Positions 9,196 through 18,864 are shown, numbered from the stretch's first letter. The stretch is 38,416 bases of DNA from Pelagibacterales bacterium MED-G42 (GCA_002457485.1 NTJL01000008.1:1-38416), one strand, 5' to 3'. Notes: generated by a model not told the origin, from the letters alone. Program-made: numbers and translations.

Positions 9196-10539
9196 CTAAT
9201 TACTTAATAAAGATGACCATGATGGGTCAGATGCATCAGTAGCTGTCTCTACCAATCGCTCATTATAGCCTGTTAAATCTATAGACCATAATTTAGCAGA
9301 AAAACCCTCACCTTTAGCGTTGGTCTTTGTTTCTCTATAAAAGATTAGAACCCTACCATTAGGCGACCACGAAGGTGCCTCCTGGTAAAAATTTTCTGTC
9401 AATAGTCTTTCGCCAGATCCATCAACTCTCATTACTCCAATATAAAATTTTCCTTTATGTAATTTAGTAAATGCAATTAAATCACCTCTTGGTGACCATA
9501 CAGGTGTTCCATATAATCCTTTACCAAAAGATATTCTTTTAACATTAGTTCCATCACTATTCATTACATATATTTGTTGATATCCACTTCTGTCAGAATT
9601 AAAACAAATATACTTACCATCTGGTGAATATGATGGGGATGTATCTATTGATGGATGATTAGTAATTCTCTCAACTATTCTATTTTCTAAATCCATAGTA
9701 TAAATATCTGATTTACCATCTTTAGCAAAACTCATAATAATTTTTTTACCATTTGGTGAAAATCTTGGAGCAAAAGTCATTCCTGGAAAATCTCCGACAA
9801 CTTCTTGGGTTCCAGTTTCAATATCAAGTAGATATACTCTTGGTAGATTTTTAAAATAAGAGAGATAAGTTACCATTTGACTTGTAGGATTAAACCTAGG
9901 GGTTAATACAAGCTCGTTTCCAAGTGTCAAAAACTTATTATTGAATCCATCTTGATCCATTATCGCTAATTTTTTTATTCTTTTTGTTTTTGGACCTTCC
10001 TCAGCAACATAAATGATCCTGGTATCAAAATATCCTTTTTCTCCAGTCAATCTCTCATAAATTTTATCAGTTATAATGTGACCAACTCTCCTCCAATTAC
10101 TTGGCACTGTAGTAAAAGCTAACGCCATCATTTCTTTTGCAGCCAACACGTCCCACAGTCTAAATTCAACTCTAAGTTTTTCATTTATATAACTTACTTT
10201 TCCTGTAATTAGTGCTTGTGCTTTGATTAAACGCCAGTCCTCAAATCTCGGTTTTAAATTAGCAATATCTGGTGCTTGGAGGAAGGCATCTTTACTTAAA
10301 GGATTAAATAATCCTGAAGTTCTAAGATTATTTTCAACAATATTTGAAATTTCAGATCCAATATTTTCTATTTTAACAATATTTTTAAATTCCTTTTTAG
10401 ACAAATCATCTATTGACAAAGGTGAAACAGCTAATGGAAGAGGATCTAAATTTCCTCTAGTTATATCAATTTCTATTAAAGCAAATACTTTAATTGGCAA
10501 AAAAATAAATAATACTAAATAAAATAATTTTTTTATCAT
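9196..10539 (-). CDS. tolB: Tol-Pal translocation protein TolB
   Basis: Periplasmic beta-propeller that links Pal and TolA during outer-membrane invagination. The 447-aa protein starts with a signal peptide ([19 protein letters not shown]). The N-terminal domain follows to about 170. Then come repeated propeller blades with the motif xSPDGKxI, e.g. [47 protein letters not shown] and [15 protein letters not shown]. Length and domain order match TolB. It lies 9 nt downstream of tolA. Confidence 0.96.
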   Translation of the reverse strand: MIKKLFYLVLFIFLPIKVFALIEIDITRGNLDPLPLAVSPLSIDDLSKKEFKNIVKIENIGSEISNIVENNLRTSGLFNPLSKDAFLQAPDIANLKPRFEDWRLIKAQALITGKVSYINEKLRVEFRLWDVLAAKEMMALAFTTVPSNWRRVGHIITDKIYERLTGEKGYFDTRIIYVAEEGPKTKRIKKLAIMDQDGFNNKFLTLGNELVLTPRFNPTSQMVTYLSYFKNLPRVYLLDIETGTQEVVGDFPGMTFAPRFSPNGKKIIMSFAKDGKSDIYTMDLENRIVERITNHPSIDTSPSYSPDGKYICFNSDRSGYQQIYVMNSDGTNVKRISFGKGLYGTPVWSPRGDLIAFTKLHKGKFYIGVMRVDGSGERLLTENFYQEAPSWSPNGRVLIFYRETKTNAKGEGFSAKLWSIDLTGYNERLVETATDASDPSWSSLLSN

Positions 10540-10548
10540 AAGACTATA

Positions 10549-11358
10549 TTAACCTTCTAACATCTCTCTTGCATCAAAATTTAATTGTAATTCTTTCCAT
10601 CTTTCATATCCAGTAGTAGGGACTCTTAATGGCTGACATAATTTAATAGCTCTTAAGGCACTTTCAGCAAGCACTTTATAAAAGCCTTGCCCAGGCTTAT
10701 TCATTCTAGCATGATCTAATATCTCAGATTTAGTAACAGATCCATCAGGATCTAATTGCAACCTTATTCTTACCAGTAAATTTTCATTAAAAGGCAGTCC
10801 TAAAGGTATGCTCCAACAACCAAATATTTGAGCTTTTAAAGCATCCTCTTCACTAAGAGATAGGCCTGTAACTTCTACGTTTCTTTCTTGATCTTGAGTA
10901 ACCTTTTTTGATTGTTTGTTAACTTCTGAACTTTCAATTTTTGATTTATCTATCAGTGCAGCGATATTATTAGGATCAAATAGTTCTTTTTTTTCAAACT
11001 CCGAAACTTGTTTAACTTCATTATCTATTTTTTCAGGATTTTGTTTTTCATCTTTAATTTTTTCAATTTTATTTACTTTTTCATCTGGCAAAGGTATTGC
11101 ATCTGGTTTTTTCTTCTTAACTTTTTTTGGTGGGGCTTGTTCAGAAACTAATTTTTTTTCTTTTTCTTTGACTTTTTCAATTATTTTTTTTGCCTTAGGA
11201 GCAAATGGAATATTGGTTTTTTCAGTAATTTGAATTAATTCTACACTTACTATTGGTGGGAGATCAATTGGTTTTTTGGCTAAAAAGGGTAAGCTCATCG
11301 CAGTTATAAAAATAAGTAATAGATGTAAAGCAGAAGATAATATTATACTTCTATTCAA
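10549..11358 (-). CDS. tolA: TolA-like energy-transducing protein
   Basis: Couples the TolQR proton motor in the inner membrane to TolB/Pal at the outer membrane. The 269-aa protein has one N-terminal membrane anchor (SIILSSALHLLLIFITAMSLPFL), then a long Lys/Glu/Pro-rich periplasmic stalk (about 45-165), and a C-terminal TonB/TolA-like domain containing IFGCWSIPLG and VRIRLQLDPDGSV. Sequence similarity in the stalk means little, so identity rests on architecture and the position between tolR (6 nt) and tolB (9 nt). It is shorter than E. coli TolA (421 aa), mainly in the stalk. Confidence 0.9.
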   Translation of the reverse strand: MNRSIILSSALHLLLIFITAMSLPFLAKKPIDLPPIVSVELIQITEKTNIPFAPKAKKIIEKVKEKEKKLVSEQAPPKKVKKKKPDAIPLPDEKVNKIEKIKDEKQNPEKIDNEVKQVSEFEKKELFDPNNIAALIDKSKIESSEVNKQSKKVTQDQERNVEVTGLSLSEEDALKAQIFGCWSIPLGLPFNENLLVRIRLQLDPDGSVTKSEILDHARMNKPGQGFYKVLAESALRAIKLCQPLRVPTTGYERWKELQLNFDAREMLEG

Positions 11359-11364
11359 TTTTAA

Positions 11365-11781
11365 CTACCTTTGCTTATAAGGTTCTGAAATTAAAGCCAC
11401 TTTTGTAAAACCAGAACCTGATAAAAGACCCATTATTTCTAACACTCTACCATAATTAATTGTTTTATCTCCTCGTACATAAATTCTGGTGTCTGTTCTA
11501 TTTTTTGATACGGCCAAAACCTTTGCTATAATTTTATCGTATTCTACTTGAGACTCTTGAATGAATATTTCACCTTTTGAATTTATAGATAAAGTAAGAG
11601 GTTCTACTTCTTCAGGCAGAGAGTCTGCAGAACTTTCTGGCAAATCAACCTGAACACCAACTGTAAGTAATGGTGCTGTAACCATAAAAATAATAAGTAA
11701 TACTAACATCACATCTACAAAAGGAGTTACATTAATTTCACTCATTGGTTCTTTAGAAGAACGATTAAATTTAAATGTCAT
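11365..11781 (-). CDS. tolR: Tol-Pal proton channel subunit TolR
   Basis: ExbD/TolR-family subunit of the inner-membrane proton channel. The 138-aa protein has a short cytoplasmic N terminus, a single membrane helix in MSEINVTPFVDVMLVLLIIFMVTAPLL carrying the conserved proton-binding Asp, and a periplasmic domain with IYVRGDKTINYG, which is typical of the family. It is 1 nt downstream of tolQ and 6 nt upstream of tolA, so it is almost certainly cotranscribed with them. Confidence 0.95.
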   Translation of the reverse strand: MTFKFNRSSKEPMSEINVTPFVDVMLVLLIIFMVTAPLLTVGVQVDLPESSADSLPEEVEPLTLSINSKGEIFIQESQVEYDKIIAKVLAVSKNRTDTRIYVRGDKTINYGRVLEIMGLLSGSGFTKVALISEPYKQR

Positions 11782-11782
11782 A

Positions 11783-12457
11783 TTAAATAATTGATAAAAA
11801 TCTCTTAGAGAAATTTTCTAGTTTTTGAGTATATTTTTTTGAGTCATTATTGAACTTATTGTAAGCAACAACTGCAGGTATAGCAGCTAAAAGACCTAGA
11901 GCTGTAGCGAAAAGTGCCTCAGCAATTCCTGGAGCTACTATTGCCAAACTTGTATTTCTTGAAATTGCTATTGATTGAAAAGAATTCATTATCCCCCAGA
12001 CCGTTCCAAACAACCCTATGAAGGGAGCTGTGGAGCCCACAGTAGCTAAAAAATTAAAACCTTTGTCTATTTTTGAAATTTGTTTTTCAATTCCAGCTTC
12101 AAGCATTCCACTCATTCTTTCACTTAAATTAGTTTTTGATTTCGATTTTAATAAACTCTGCATTGACTCCTTAAATAATGAAGCCATAGGATCATCTATA
12201 TTACTTGGCAAGCTATTATAAAAAGTTTCTGCAGACTTAGATCTCCAAAATTTTTCCTCAAATTCCTCTGATGAAATATTTATTTTTTTAAACAATCTAT
12301 ATTTTTCAAAAATTAATGCCCAAGAATAAACTGAACAAACTATCAAAATAATAATTACTGATTTGACAATTATATCTGCTCTTAAAAAAAGATTAATTAA
12401 AGAAAAATCTGTATTAGAGCCCAAACCTACCGCTTGAGATGCTATATCTGCTTCCAT
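11783..12457 (-). CDS. tolQ: Tol-Pal proton channel subunit TolQ
   Basis: MotA/TolQ/ExbB-family inner-membrane protein forming the proton channel with TolR. The 224-aa sequence has the first helix at about 30-50 (ADIIVKSVIIILIVCSVYSWALIFEKYR). The last two helices contain the diagnostic ATVGSTAPFIGLFGTVWGIMNSF and PGIAEALFATALGLLAAIPAVVAYN. It begins the tolQ-tolR-tolA-tolB block and follows the RuvC-like gene after 50 nt, where many proteobacteria have ybgC. I see no ybgC in the window. Confidence 0.95.
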   Translation of the reverse strand: MEADIASQAVGLGSNTDFSLINLFLRADIIVKSVIIILIVCSVYSWALIFEKYRLFKKINISSEEFEEKFWRSKSAETFYNSLPSNIDDPMASLFKESMQSLLKSKSKTNLSERMSGMLEAGIEKQISKIDKGFNFLATVGSTAPFIGLFGTVWGIMNSFQSIAISRNTSLAIVAPGIAEALFATALGLLAAIPAVVAYNKFNNDSKKYTQKLENFSKRFLSII

Positions 12458-12507
12458 AACAACTCTTCACACTTAATTGTGTCATGAATTTGGCTACTAT
12501 TTTTTTA

Positions 12508-13002
12508 TTATTCATCAGATTTGTACGTTTCATAATAAAAACTAGCTATTAAAATAGCATCTGCTTTATTACTATCTTTTTTCTTAGATAAATTTATTGA
12601 GAAATAAGGAAAAATTTCTATTGCTTTTGTTCTGCTGGCATCTTTTTCAGAATTTATAAGATTAAAATATTTTTTCCATTTTGCCGGTCTGACAAAGTAC
12701 ATGGGTAATTGCATTGCTGAGCAAATACCCTTTAAAATTCCAAATGATTGACCAAAATTAAACATGCTTGTTACTCCTTGTCCTGGCATTGCTGAGACTT
12801 GTTCAATAACAACCTTTATATTTCTTTTATCAACTTCATTAATTCTTTTTGAAATTTCATTAAAAATCTGAGAACCATTTACTTGTTTTTTATTTTTCTT
12901 CCCATCTGTCATGGTTGGCATATCTACTACATCTTTAATTTCTCCATCATGAAAAAAGCATATAGAGCCTGAAATACCTGGGTCAATTCCAATAATAAGC
13001 AT
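12508..13002 (-). CDS. ruvC: RuvC-like Holliday junction resolvase (phage/compact type)
   Basis: RNase H-fold nuclease expected to cut four-way DNA junctions. Acidic catalytic residues can be placed at D7 (IGIDPG), E67 (VVIEQV), D143 and D148 (KDSNKADA). FNFGQSFGILKGI is the GQxxG-like helix after the second catalytic strand. Between the first strands there is DMPTMTDGKKNKKQVNG, unlike E. coli RuvC but like the RuvC-like resolvases found in many phages. The position after yebC (1-nt overlap) matches the standard ruvC locus, yet ruvA and ruvB do not follow; tolQ does. So the role is probably RuvC, but the subtype and its partner proteins are open. Confidence 0.75.
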   Translation of the reverse strand: MLIIGIDPGISGSICFFHDGEIKDVVDMPTMTDGKKNKKQVNGSQIFNEISKRINEVDKRNIKVVIEQVSAMPGQGVTSMFNFGQSFGILKGICSAMQLPMYFVRPAKWKKYFNLINSEKDASRTKAIEIFPYFSINLSKKKDSNKADAILIASFYYETYKSDE

Positions 13003-13727
13003 TAATTTCTCCCTAAATTAACGTTTGAATATACATATTGTACATCTTCATCGTCTGCAAGAGTCTCTAAAAATTCCACTATATTTTTTTTAATATCATC
13101 ATTAACATCAACTTTATTATGAGAAACCCATTCAATTTCTGTTGAAATAAAATTAGAAATTGACTTTTCTAATTCTTTTTTCACATTAAATATTTTATCG
13201 ATAGAACATTGAATTTCATGATAGTCATCATACGATATGCAATCATCTGCACCAGAGTCAATTGTAAGCTCTAAAATTTTTTCATCCAAAACTTCTTTTT
13301 TATCTATTTTAATTAAACCTATCTGTTTAAAATTATGAGATGCAGATCCTTGTGTTCCTAAACTTCCACCATTTTTTTGAAAAATAGTTCTTATGTTCGA
13401 GGCAGTTCTATTTTTATTGTCTGTAAGCGTTTCTACTATTACTGCTATTTTATTTGGACCAAATCCTTCATATCTAATATTTTCAAAATTGACCCCTGTT
13501 GAAACTGATGACTTATCTATCGCTCTTTCAATATTATCTTTAGGCATATTAGCTGATCTTGCAGTTTGAATTGCAGATCTTAATCGAGGATTCATGTTTG
13601 GATCTTTATCTCCAAGTTTTGCAGCTACAGTAATTTCTTTAGACAATTTTGAAAATATCTTAGAACGCTGCTTATCAGCTTTTCCTTTTTTGTGTTTAAT
13701 ACCAGCCCAATGTGAGTGCCCTGCCAT
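13002..13727 (-). CDS. yebC: YebC/PmpR-family regulatory protein
   Basis: Member of the YebC/TACO1 family, described as DNA-binding regulators and, for TACO1 and some bacterial members, as translation factors that help ribosomes through difficult sequences. The N terminus MAGHSHWAGIKHKKGKADKQRSKIFSKL is diagnostic, followed by NMPKDNIERAI and RYEGFGPNKIAVIVE. The 241-aa length is standard. It lies 6 nt after the YmdB-type gene and overlaps ruvC by 1 nt, the usual yebC-ruvC pairing. Confidence 0.95.
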   Translation of the reverse strand: MAGHSHWAGIKHKKGKADKQRSKIFSKLSKEITVAAKLGDKDPNMNPRLRSAIQTARSANMPKDNIERAIDKSSVSTGVNFENIRYEGFGPNKIAVIVETLTDNKNRTASNIRTIFQKNGGSLGTQGSASHNFKQIGLIKIDKKEVLDEKILELTIDSGADDCISYDDYHEIQCSIDKIFNVKKELEKSISNFISTEIEWVSHNKVDVNDDIKKNIVEFLETLADDEDVQYVYSNVNLGRN

Positions 13728-13733
13728 AAATAA

Positions 13734-14537
13734 TTAAATATTTTTTAATTGATCTCCGTAGATATAACTCTCAATATTAATAGCTAATCCTGTTTGAATA
13801 TTACACTCTAAAATAACACCACATAAAGTAGCATTACCTGTAGCAGGAAAATGTTTTAAAGAATCTTTTTTTAAAAATTTTTTTATAGAATTTTCTTTAC
13901 TCATTCCGATGACTGAGTCATAATCACCACACATACCTGCATCTGTTTGATATCCTGTACCACCTTTTAAAATTCTTGTATCATTAGTAGGAATATGAGT
14001 ATGAGTTCCAACTACTAATGAAGCCTTACCATCAAAAAAGTGACCGATAGCATTTTTTTCACTTGTTATTTCGCCGTGAAAATCAACAATTAAAAGATCA
14101 TAATTTTCTTTTAATTTATAATCTTTTAAAAATTTTTCTGAAATTTCAAAAACGTCTTCACATTTTTTCATAAAAACATTTCCCATTAAATTTAAAACTC
14201 CAATTTTAATACCATCATTAGTTAAATAAATATTAAAACCCTTACCAGGTGCAGGTTCAATAAGGTTTTTTGGTCGAAGCAATCTTTCCTCTTTTTCAAT
14301 AAACTCCATTATTTCCTTTTGATCCCAAACATGATTTCCAGTAGTAATTACATCAACACCGGAATTAAAAAAATCATTACAAATTTTCTTGGTTATTCCA
14401 ACACCTTGGTCTGCAGCATTTTCACCATTTACGATCACAAAATCTATCTTTTTTGATTTAATTTCTTCTTTAAGACTACTTACAATTTTAGACCTACCTG
14501 AAACACCTACCACATCTCCCAAAAATAATATTTTCAT
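13734..14537 (-). CDS. YmdB-family metallophosphoesterase
   Basis: TIGR00282/YmdB-type metallophosphoesterase; the Bacillus member hydrolyses cyclic nucleotides, but no proteobacterial substrate is certain to me. The metal ligands can be read as FLGDVVG (Asp), NGENAADQGVG (Asn/Glu), TTGNHVWD (Asn/His), DFHGEITSEK (His) and GTHTHIPTND (two His), spread over 267 aa as expected. It abuts the cyclo-ligase gene without a spacer and precedes yebC by 6 nt, a neighbourhood typical of Alphaproteobacteria. Confidence 0.88.
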   Translation of the reverse strand: MKILFLGDVVGVSGRSKIVSSLKEEIKSKKIDFVIVNGENAADQGVGITKKICNDFFNSGVDVITTGNHVWDQKEIMEFIEKEERLLRPKNLIEPAPGKGFNIYLTNDGIKIGVLNLMGNVFMKKCEDVFEISEKFLKDYKLKENYDLLIVDFHGEITSEKNAIGHFFDGKASLVVGTHTHIPTNDTRILKGGTGYQTDAGMCGDYDSVIGMSKENSIKKFLKKDSLKHFPATGNATLCGVILECNIQTGLAINIESYIYGDQLKNI

Positions 14538-15080
14538 TTAATAAATTCCTTGTTCCGTAATTATAAAATCTAGTTTTTTATCATGTTGATTAAATGGTAT
14601 TTTTTTTAATTTTTGAAAAGAATAGGCTAAACCAACTTTAGTAATAGTTTTACTTTTTTCAAATTTATCTAAATAACGATCATAAAACCCTCCACCATAA
14701 CCCAATCTGTTGAGGTCTTCATCGAAACCAACTAAAGGAATAAACATAATATCAGGGTAATAAATTTTTTTTGAAATTGGCTCGGGTATTCCAAATTTAT
14801 TAATTCTTAAAGGTTCGTTTTTAGACCATTTAAAAAAATCCATTTGATTATTTTCTCTTATAGTTGGAAGTAAAATATTATAATTCTTTTTTTCAAAAAA
14901 AAATAAAATTTCTAAATCACTGATTTCATAGTTTGAAGGATAATATCCTCCAATATTTTTAAAATATATTTTTTTTAATTTTAAAAAAGAAGATATCATC
15001 TTAAAATTAATAGAAAGATTCTTTTTATAATTTTTTTTTCTTAGCTTTAAAATTCTACTTCTTAAATTAGATTTATTCAC
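14538..15080 (-). CDS. 5-formyltetrahydrofolate cyclo-ligase
   Basis: ATP-dependent conversion of 5-formyl-THF to 5,10-methenyl-THF, returning folate to one-carbon metabolism. The 180-aa protein has an N-terminal basic region (KSNLRSRILKLRKKN) and the C-terminal active-site signature FIPLVGFDEDLNRLGYGGGFYDRYL. It is 5 nt downstream of zapA. In E. coli the zapA/ygfA pair encloses 6S RNA, but the 5-nt gap here excludes that. One-carbon/folate metabolism is also represented by folP in the same run. Confidence 0.92.
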   Translation of the reverse strand: MNKSNLRSRILKLRKKNYKKNLSINFKMISSFLKLKKIYFKNIGGYYPSNYEISDLEILFFFEKKNYNILLPTIRENNQMDFFKWSKNEPLRINKFGIPEPISKKIYYPDIMFIPLVGFDEDLNRLGYGGGFYDRYLDKFEKSKTITKVGLAYSFQKLKKIPFNQHDKKLDFIITEQGIY

Positions 15081-15085
15081 AAAAT

Positions 15086-15532
15086 TTATTGAGATCTATT
15101 TTCTAATTTTGTTTTTTTAACAAAATTATTTATTTCATCAGCTGTGTTATCTATCAACTGTTCATACTTTTTTTGATTAATTTCAATTTGATTTTTAAGA
15201 TTTTGATAATTACGATTTAGCTTTACAATTTCATCTACTTTTGCATCTCTATATTCGTAAACAAGTGATTTTAATTCCTTAAATTTATTTGATAAATCTT
15301 TAAACTCATCTTTGGTTTGATTAACTTTTTTCTTAGTTTCGTAATATTCATCCATAATTTTTACAGCTGTAATCAATAGCAATTTATTTTCTCCTAAATT
15401 ACCGAGATCATTTTTTAAATTATTAAATTTCTGATTTATTTGAATTAGTAAATTTTCAAGATGATCTTCTTGACCATCTTCACATGATAATAAAAATTCT
15501 TTATTATTAAATTTAATACTTACATTTGCCAT
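15086..15532 (-). CDS. zapA: Cell division protein ZapA
   Basis: Z-ring-associated protein that bundles FtsZ. The N-terminal domain (MANVSIKFNNKEFLLSCEDGQEDHLENLLIQINQKF) matches the ZapA globular head, and LLLITAVKIMDEYYETKKK continues it. The rest is a long coiled coil. At 148 aa it is longer than E. coli ZapA (109 aa), because the C-terminal coiled coil is extended. It overlaps the upstream coiled-coil gene by 13 nt, suggesting translational coupling of two division-related proteins. Confidence 0.87.
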   Translation of the reverse strand: MANVSIKFNNKEFLLSCEDGQEDHLENLLIQINQKFNNLKNDLGNLGENKLLLITAVKIMDEYYETKKKVNQTKDEFKDLSNKFKELKSLVYEYRDAKVDEIVKLNRNYQNLKNQIEINQKKYEQLIDNTADEINNFVKKTKLENRSQ

Positions 15533-15843
15533 TTATCAATTTCCTCCAGTAAAGTATCTGTTTCTTGATTTAATTCATCAATTTTTTCAGAAAATTCAAT
15601 TTGCTTTCTTTGTTCTAATTTTTCTTTATCTTTAAATTCCTCAAGCTTTTTTGATAAACTTGCATGATCATCTAGTAAAGCTTTATATTTATTTTCAAGA
15701 TCAGATTTTTCAATTTCTAATTGATTTTTTTGAAGATTTAATTCTTCAAGATTATTTTTAAAATCTGGATTATCAAGATCTAAATTTTTTAACTCTTCTA
15801 ACGCAATATTTAATTTTTTTTCTTTCTCGTTTATAGAATTCAT
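15520..15843 (-). CDS. Small coiled-coil protein (DUF4164-like)
   Basis: A 107-aa, highly charged protein that is almost entirely heptad-repeat coiled coil (EKKLNIALEELKNLDLDNPDF to the C terminus), with no signal peptide or membrane helix. In Alphaproteobacteria a DUF4164 protein often sits between tkt and zapA, which is its place here: divergent from tkt and overlapping zapA by 13 nt. I infer DUF4164 from that context rather than from sequence signature. A role near the division ring is a guess from the overlap with zapA. Confidence 0.7.
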   Translation of the reverse strand: MNSINEKEKKLNIALEELKNLDLDNPDFKNNLEELNLQKNQLEIEKSDLENKYKALLDDHASLSKKLEEFKDKEKLEQRKQIEFSEKIDELNQETDTLLEEIDKWQM

Positions 15844-15896
15844 ATATATATGTTTATATTATTAAATAGATTCTTCTTAGTCTAGTCAGGATAATT

Positions 15897-17855
15897 TTGA
15901 GAAAACTACACAACGAATTAGCGAATTGTATTAGATTTTTATCTATAGATGCAGTGCAAAAGGCAAATTCAGGACATCCAGGTATGCCTATGGGCATGGC
16001 TGATATAGCAACAGTTTTGTTTAAAGATTTTCTAAGGTTTAATCCTAATAATCCAGATTGGATCAATAGAGACAGATTTGTTTTATCAGCGGGCCACGGT
16101 TCTATGTTGCTTTACTCTTTACTGCATCTTACTGGATATAAAAGCATTTCACTAAATAGTATAAAAAAATTTAGACAACTAAATTCAATTTGTGCTGGTC
16201 ACCCAGAATATCAACCAAAAACTGGGATAGAAACCACAACCGGACCACTAGGGCAAGGTATTGCAAACGCTGTTGGTTTTGCTATTGCTGAAGAAATTTT
16301 AAAAAAAAAATTAGGTAAAGAGATTATCAATCATAAGACTTATGTTCTCGCTGGAGATGGATGTCTAATGGAGGGAATAAGTCACGAAGCATTGAGTCTA
16401 GCAGGTCATTTAAAGTTGAAAAACTTAGTTATGATTTTTGATAACAATTCTATTTCGATAGATGGACCAACTAGTTTAGCGGTATCTGATAATATTAAAA
16501 AAAGGCTTGAAAGTTATGGTTGGGAATACATCCTTGTAGACGGACATAACAAAAATGAAATTTATAAAGCATTTAAAAAAGTTCAAAATGCAAAAAAGCC
16601 ATCTGTAATTTCCTGTAAAACAAAAATAGGTTATGGTTCACCTAATAAATCAGGAAAGGCCTCGTCCCATGGAAGTCCTTTAGGTTTTGATGAAATTAAA
16701 CTTGTTAGAAAAAAATTAAATTGGAGTCATAAACCATTTCAAATTCCTAAAAATATTTTAGATAAATGGATAAAGATAGGTAAAAAAGGTCAGCTTCTTG
16801 AGAACCAATGGAATAAAATTTATAAAAAAAGAAAAAATAAAATAGATAAAATTTTAAAAAATAACTTTACAAAGATTCTTCAAAAAGAAAAAAAACTTTC
16901 TATTAAAGAAAACAAGAGTTTGGCAACAAGAAAATCTTCTGAGCTTATTCTTAATGCACTAATGAGTGAAAAAAATACATTAATAGGAGGTTCTGCAGAT
17001 TTAGCAGGTTCAAATAATACCAAAACAAAACTTCATAAAACTATTAAACCTGGTGATTTTAGTGGTAATTATATACACTATGGAGTGAGAGAACATGCGA
17101 TGAGTGGGATAATGAACGGTCTTGCTCTTCATAGTAATTTTATTCCTTACGGTGGTACTTTTTTAATATTTTCAGATTATTGCAAACCTTCTATAAGATT
17201 ATCTGCTCTTATGCACCAAAGAGTTATATATGTAATGACACATGACTCCATAGGATTAGGGGAAGATGGTCCTACACATCAACCAATTGAACAATTATCC
17301 GGTTTAAGATCTATTCCAAATTTAAATGTTTTTAGACCCGCTGATAGGTTCGAAACTATAGAGTGTTGGGAACAAGCTTTAAAAAATTTTAAAACTCCTA
17401 GTGTTTTATCTTTAACTAGACAAAACCTAGATCCAATAAGAAAAAAATATTCACCTAATAACAAATGCTCATTTGGAGCTTACGAGGTACTAAGAACTAA
17501 TAAAAAAATTAATTTAACGATTCTTGCTAGTGGTTCTGAAGTTAGTTTAGCAATTGAGACTAGCCACAAATTGGCCAAAGAAAATATATATTCTAAGGTT
17601 ATTTCAATGCCATGTTTAGATCTTTTTGACCAACAATCGAAAGCCTATAAAAAAAAAATTCTTAATGAATCTAAGATGAAAATATCTATTGAAGCAGCTT
17701 CCACTATCGGTTGGAAAAAATATGTTGGTACAAATGGTTTAACTTTTGGAATTGATACTTTTGGTAAAAGTGCACCTTATAAAGATATTTATAAATACTT
17801 TGGCTTAACAACTTCAAATATTATCAAAAAAACTAAAAAATTGATGAAAAGTTAA
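15897..17855 (+). CDS. tkt: Transketolase
   Basis: TPP-dependent transfer of two-carbon units between pentose-phosphate and glycolytic sugars. The 652-aa length is normal. GHPGMPMGMADI near the start is the family signature. GDGCLMEGISHEALSLAGHLKLKNLVMIFDNNSISIDG is the TPP-binding GDG...NN motif, and HDSIGLGEDGPTHQPIEQL lies in the pyrimidine-binding domain. The start is TTG: RKLHNELANCIRFLSIDAVQKANSGHPG is the usual N terminus, no ATG is available, and an AGGA lies about 6 nt upstream. It begins the tkt-gap-pgk-fba block, divergent from the coiled-coil gene with a 53-nt gap that must hold promoters for both directions. Confidence 0.95.
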   Translation: MRKLHNELANCIRFLSIDAVQKANSGHPGMPMGMADIATVLFKDFLRFNPNNPDWINRDRFVLSAGHGSMLLYSLLHLTGYKSISLNSIKKFRQLNSICAGHPEYQPKTGIETTTGPLGQGIANAVGFAIAEEILKKKLGKEIINHKTYVLAGDGCLMEGISHEALSLAGHLKLKNLVMIFDNNSISIDGPTSLAVSDNIKKRLESYGWEYILVDGHNKNEIYKAFKKVQNAKKPSVISCKTKIGYGSPNKSGKASSHGSPLGFDEIKLVRKKLNWSHKPFQIPKNILDKWIKIGKKGQLLENQWNKIYKKRKNKIDKILKNNFTKILQKEKKLSIKENKSLATRKSSELILNALMSEKNTLIGGSADLAGSNNTKTKLHKTIKPGDFSGNYIHYGVREHAMSGIMNGLALHSNFIPYGGTFLIFSDYCKPSIRLSALMHQRVIYVMTHDSIGLGEDGPTHQPIEQLSGLRSIPNLNVFRPADRFETIECWEQALKNFKTPSVLSLTRQNLDPIRKKYSPNNKCSFGAYEVLRTNKKINLTILASGSEVSLAIETSHKLAKENIYSKVISMPCLDLFDQQSKAYKKKILNESKMKISIEAASTIGWKKYVGTNGLTFGIDTFGKSAPYKDIYKYFGLTTSNIIKKTKKLMKS

Positions 17856-17856
17856 T

Positions 17857-18864
17857 ATGACAATAAAAATTGGAATTAATGGAATGGGAAGAATTGGTAG
17901 AATGATAATTAGAGCAATTATTGAAAACCAAAAAGATAATATCAAAATTCAACATATAAATAATAGATCTAATTCTGAAATAACTAGTACCTTGATAAAA
18001 TATGATTCTGTTCACGGTAAATTTAATACTAATTTAAATTTTGATAAAAATCATTTAATCATAAATAAAAATAAGATTTCATTTTCTCAAGAGTCAAAAA
18101 TTGAAAATATCAATTGGAAAAAATTTGGTGTTGATTATGTTTTTGAATGTACAGGTAAATTCAATTCAAAAGAAAAACTCATGGCTCATATAAAAAATGG
18201 AGCGAAAAAAGTAATTGTTTCAGCTCCATGTAAAAATTCTGATAAAACTATTGTATTTGGAGTAAATGAAAATATTCTTACTAAAAATGATCAAATTATT
18301 TCTGCTGCATCATGTACAACTAACTGTTTAGCACCAGTTGCAAATCTAATTAACAAGAAATTTATAATTGAAAAAGGATTCATGACTACAATTCATGCAT
18401 TTACAAGTGATCAAAGAATTTTAGATAATTCTCACAAAGACCCTAGACGAGCTAGATCTGCAAGTCAGTCGATTGTACCAACATCAACAGGAGCATCAAA
18501 AACTATAGGAGAGATCATTCCATCTTTGAAGGGAAAATTGGAAGGTATCGCTATGAGAGTACCTACACCAAATGTATCTTTAATTGAATTAGTTTTTTGT
18601 ACTAAAAAAAATATTACCAAGGAAAAAATTAACAAAGTATTCAAATCTGGTTACAAAAATCAATCTAAGAACATCATAGAGATAACCTCTGAAAAACTTG
18701 TATCAATCGATTTTAATCATAATTCTGCTTCTGCAATTATAGACTCCTCACTTACTAATGTTGTTGGAAAAAACATGGGAAAAATTTCAGCTTGGTACGA
18801 TAACGAATGGGGTTTTTCAAATAGAATGTGTGATATAGTAGAATATGTTCATAAGATCTCCTAA
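17857..18864 (+). CDS. gap: Glyceraldehyde-3-phosphate dehydrogenase
   Basis: NAD(P)-dependent interconversion of glyceraldehyde-3-phosphate and 1,3-bisphosphoglycerate. The Rossmann motif GINGMGRIGR is at the N terminus, and the active site SAASCTTNCLAPVA (nucleophilic Cys) and WYDNEWGFSNRM at the C terminus are intact. The 335-aa length is normal. It starts 1 nt after tkt and overlaps pgk by 1 nt (TAATG), so the glycolytic genes are tightly coupled. Confidence 0.96.
   Translation: MTIKIGINGMGRIGRMIIRAIIENQKDNIKIQHINNRSNSEITSTLIKYDSVHGKFNTNLNFDKNHLIINKNKISFSQESKIENINWKKFGVDYVFECTGKFNSKEKLMAHIKNGAKKVIVSAPCKNSDKTIVFGVNENILTKNDQIISAASCTTNCLAPVANLINKKFIIEKGFMTTIHAFTSDQRILDNSHKDPRRARSASQSIVPTSTGASKTIGEIIPSLKGKLEGIAMRVPTPNVSLIELVFCTKKNITKEKINKVFKSGYKNQSKNIIEITSEKLVSIDFNHNSASAIIDSSLTNVVGKNMGKISAWYDNEWGFSNRMCDIVEYVHKIS

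Noticed and set aside
15081-15085. Possible 6S RNA between zapA and the cyclo-ligase gene, as in E. coli
   Set aside because: Only 5 nt separate the two genes, so no RNA gene fits.
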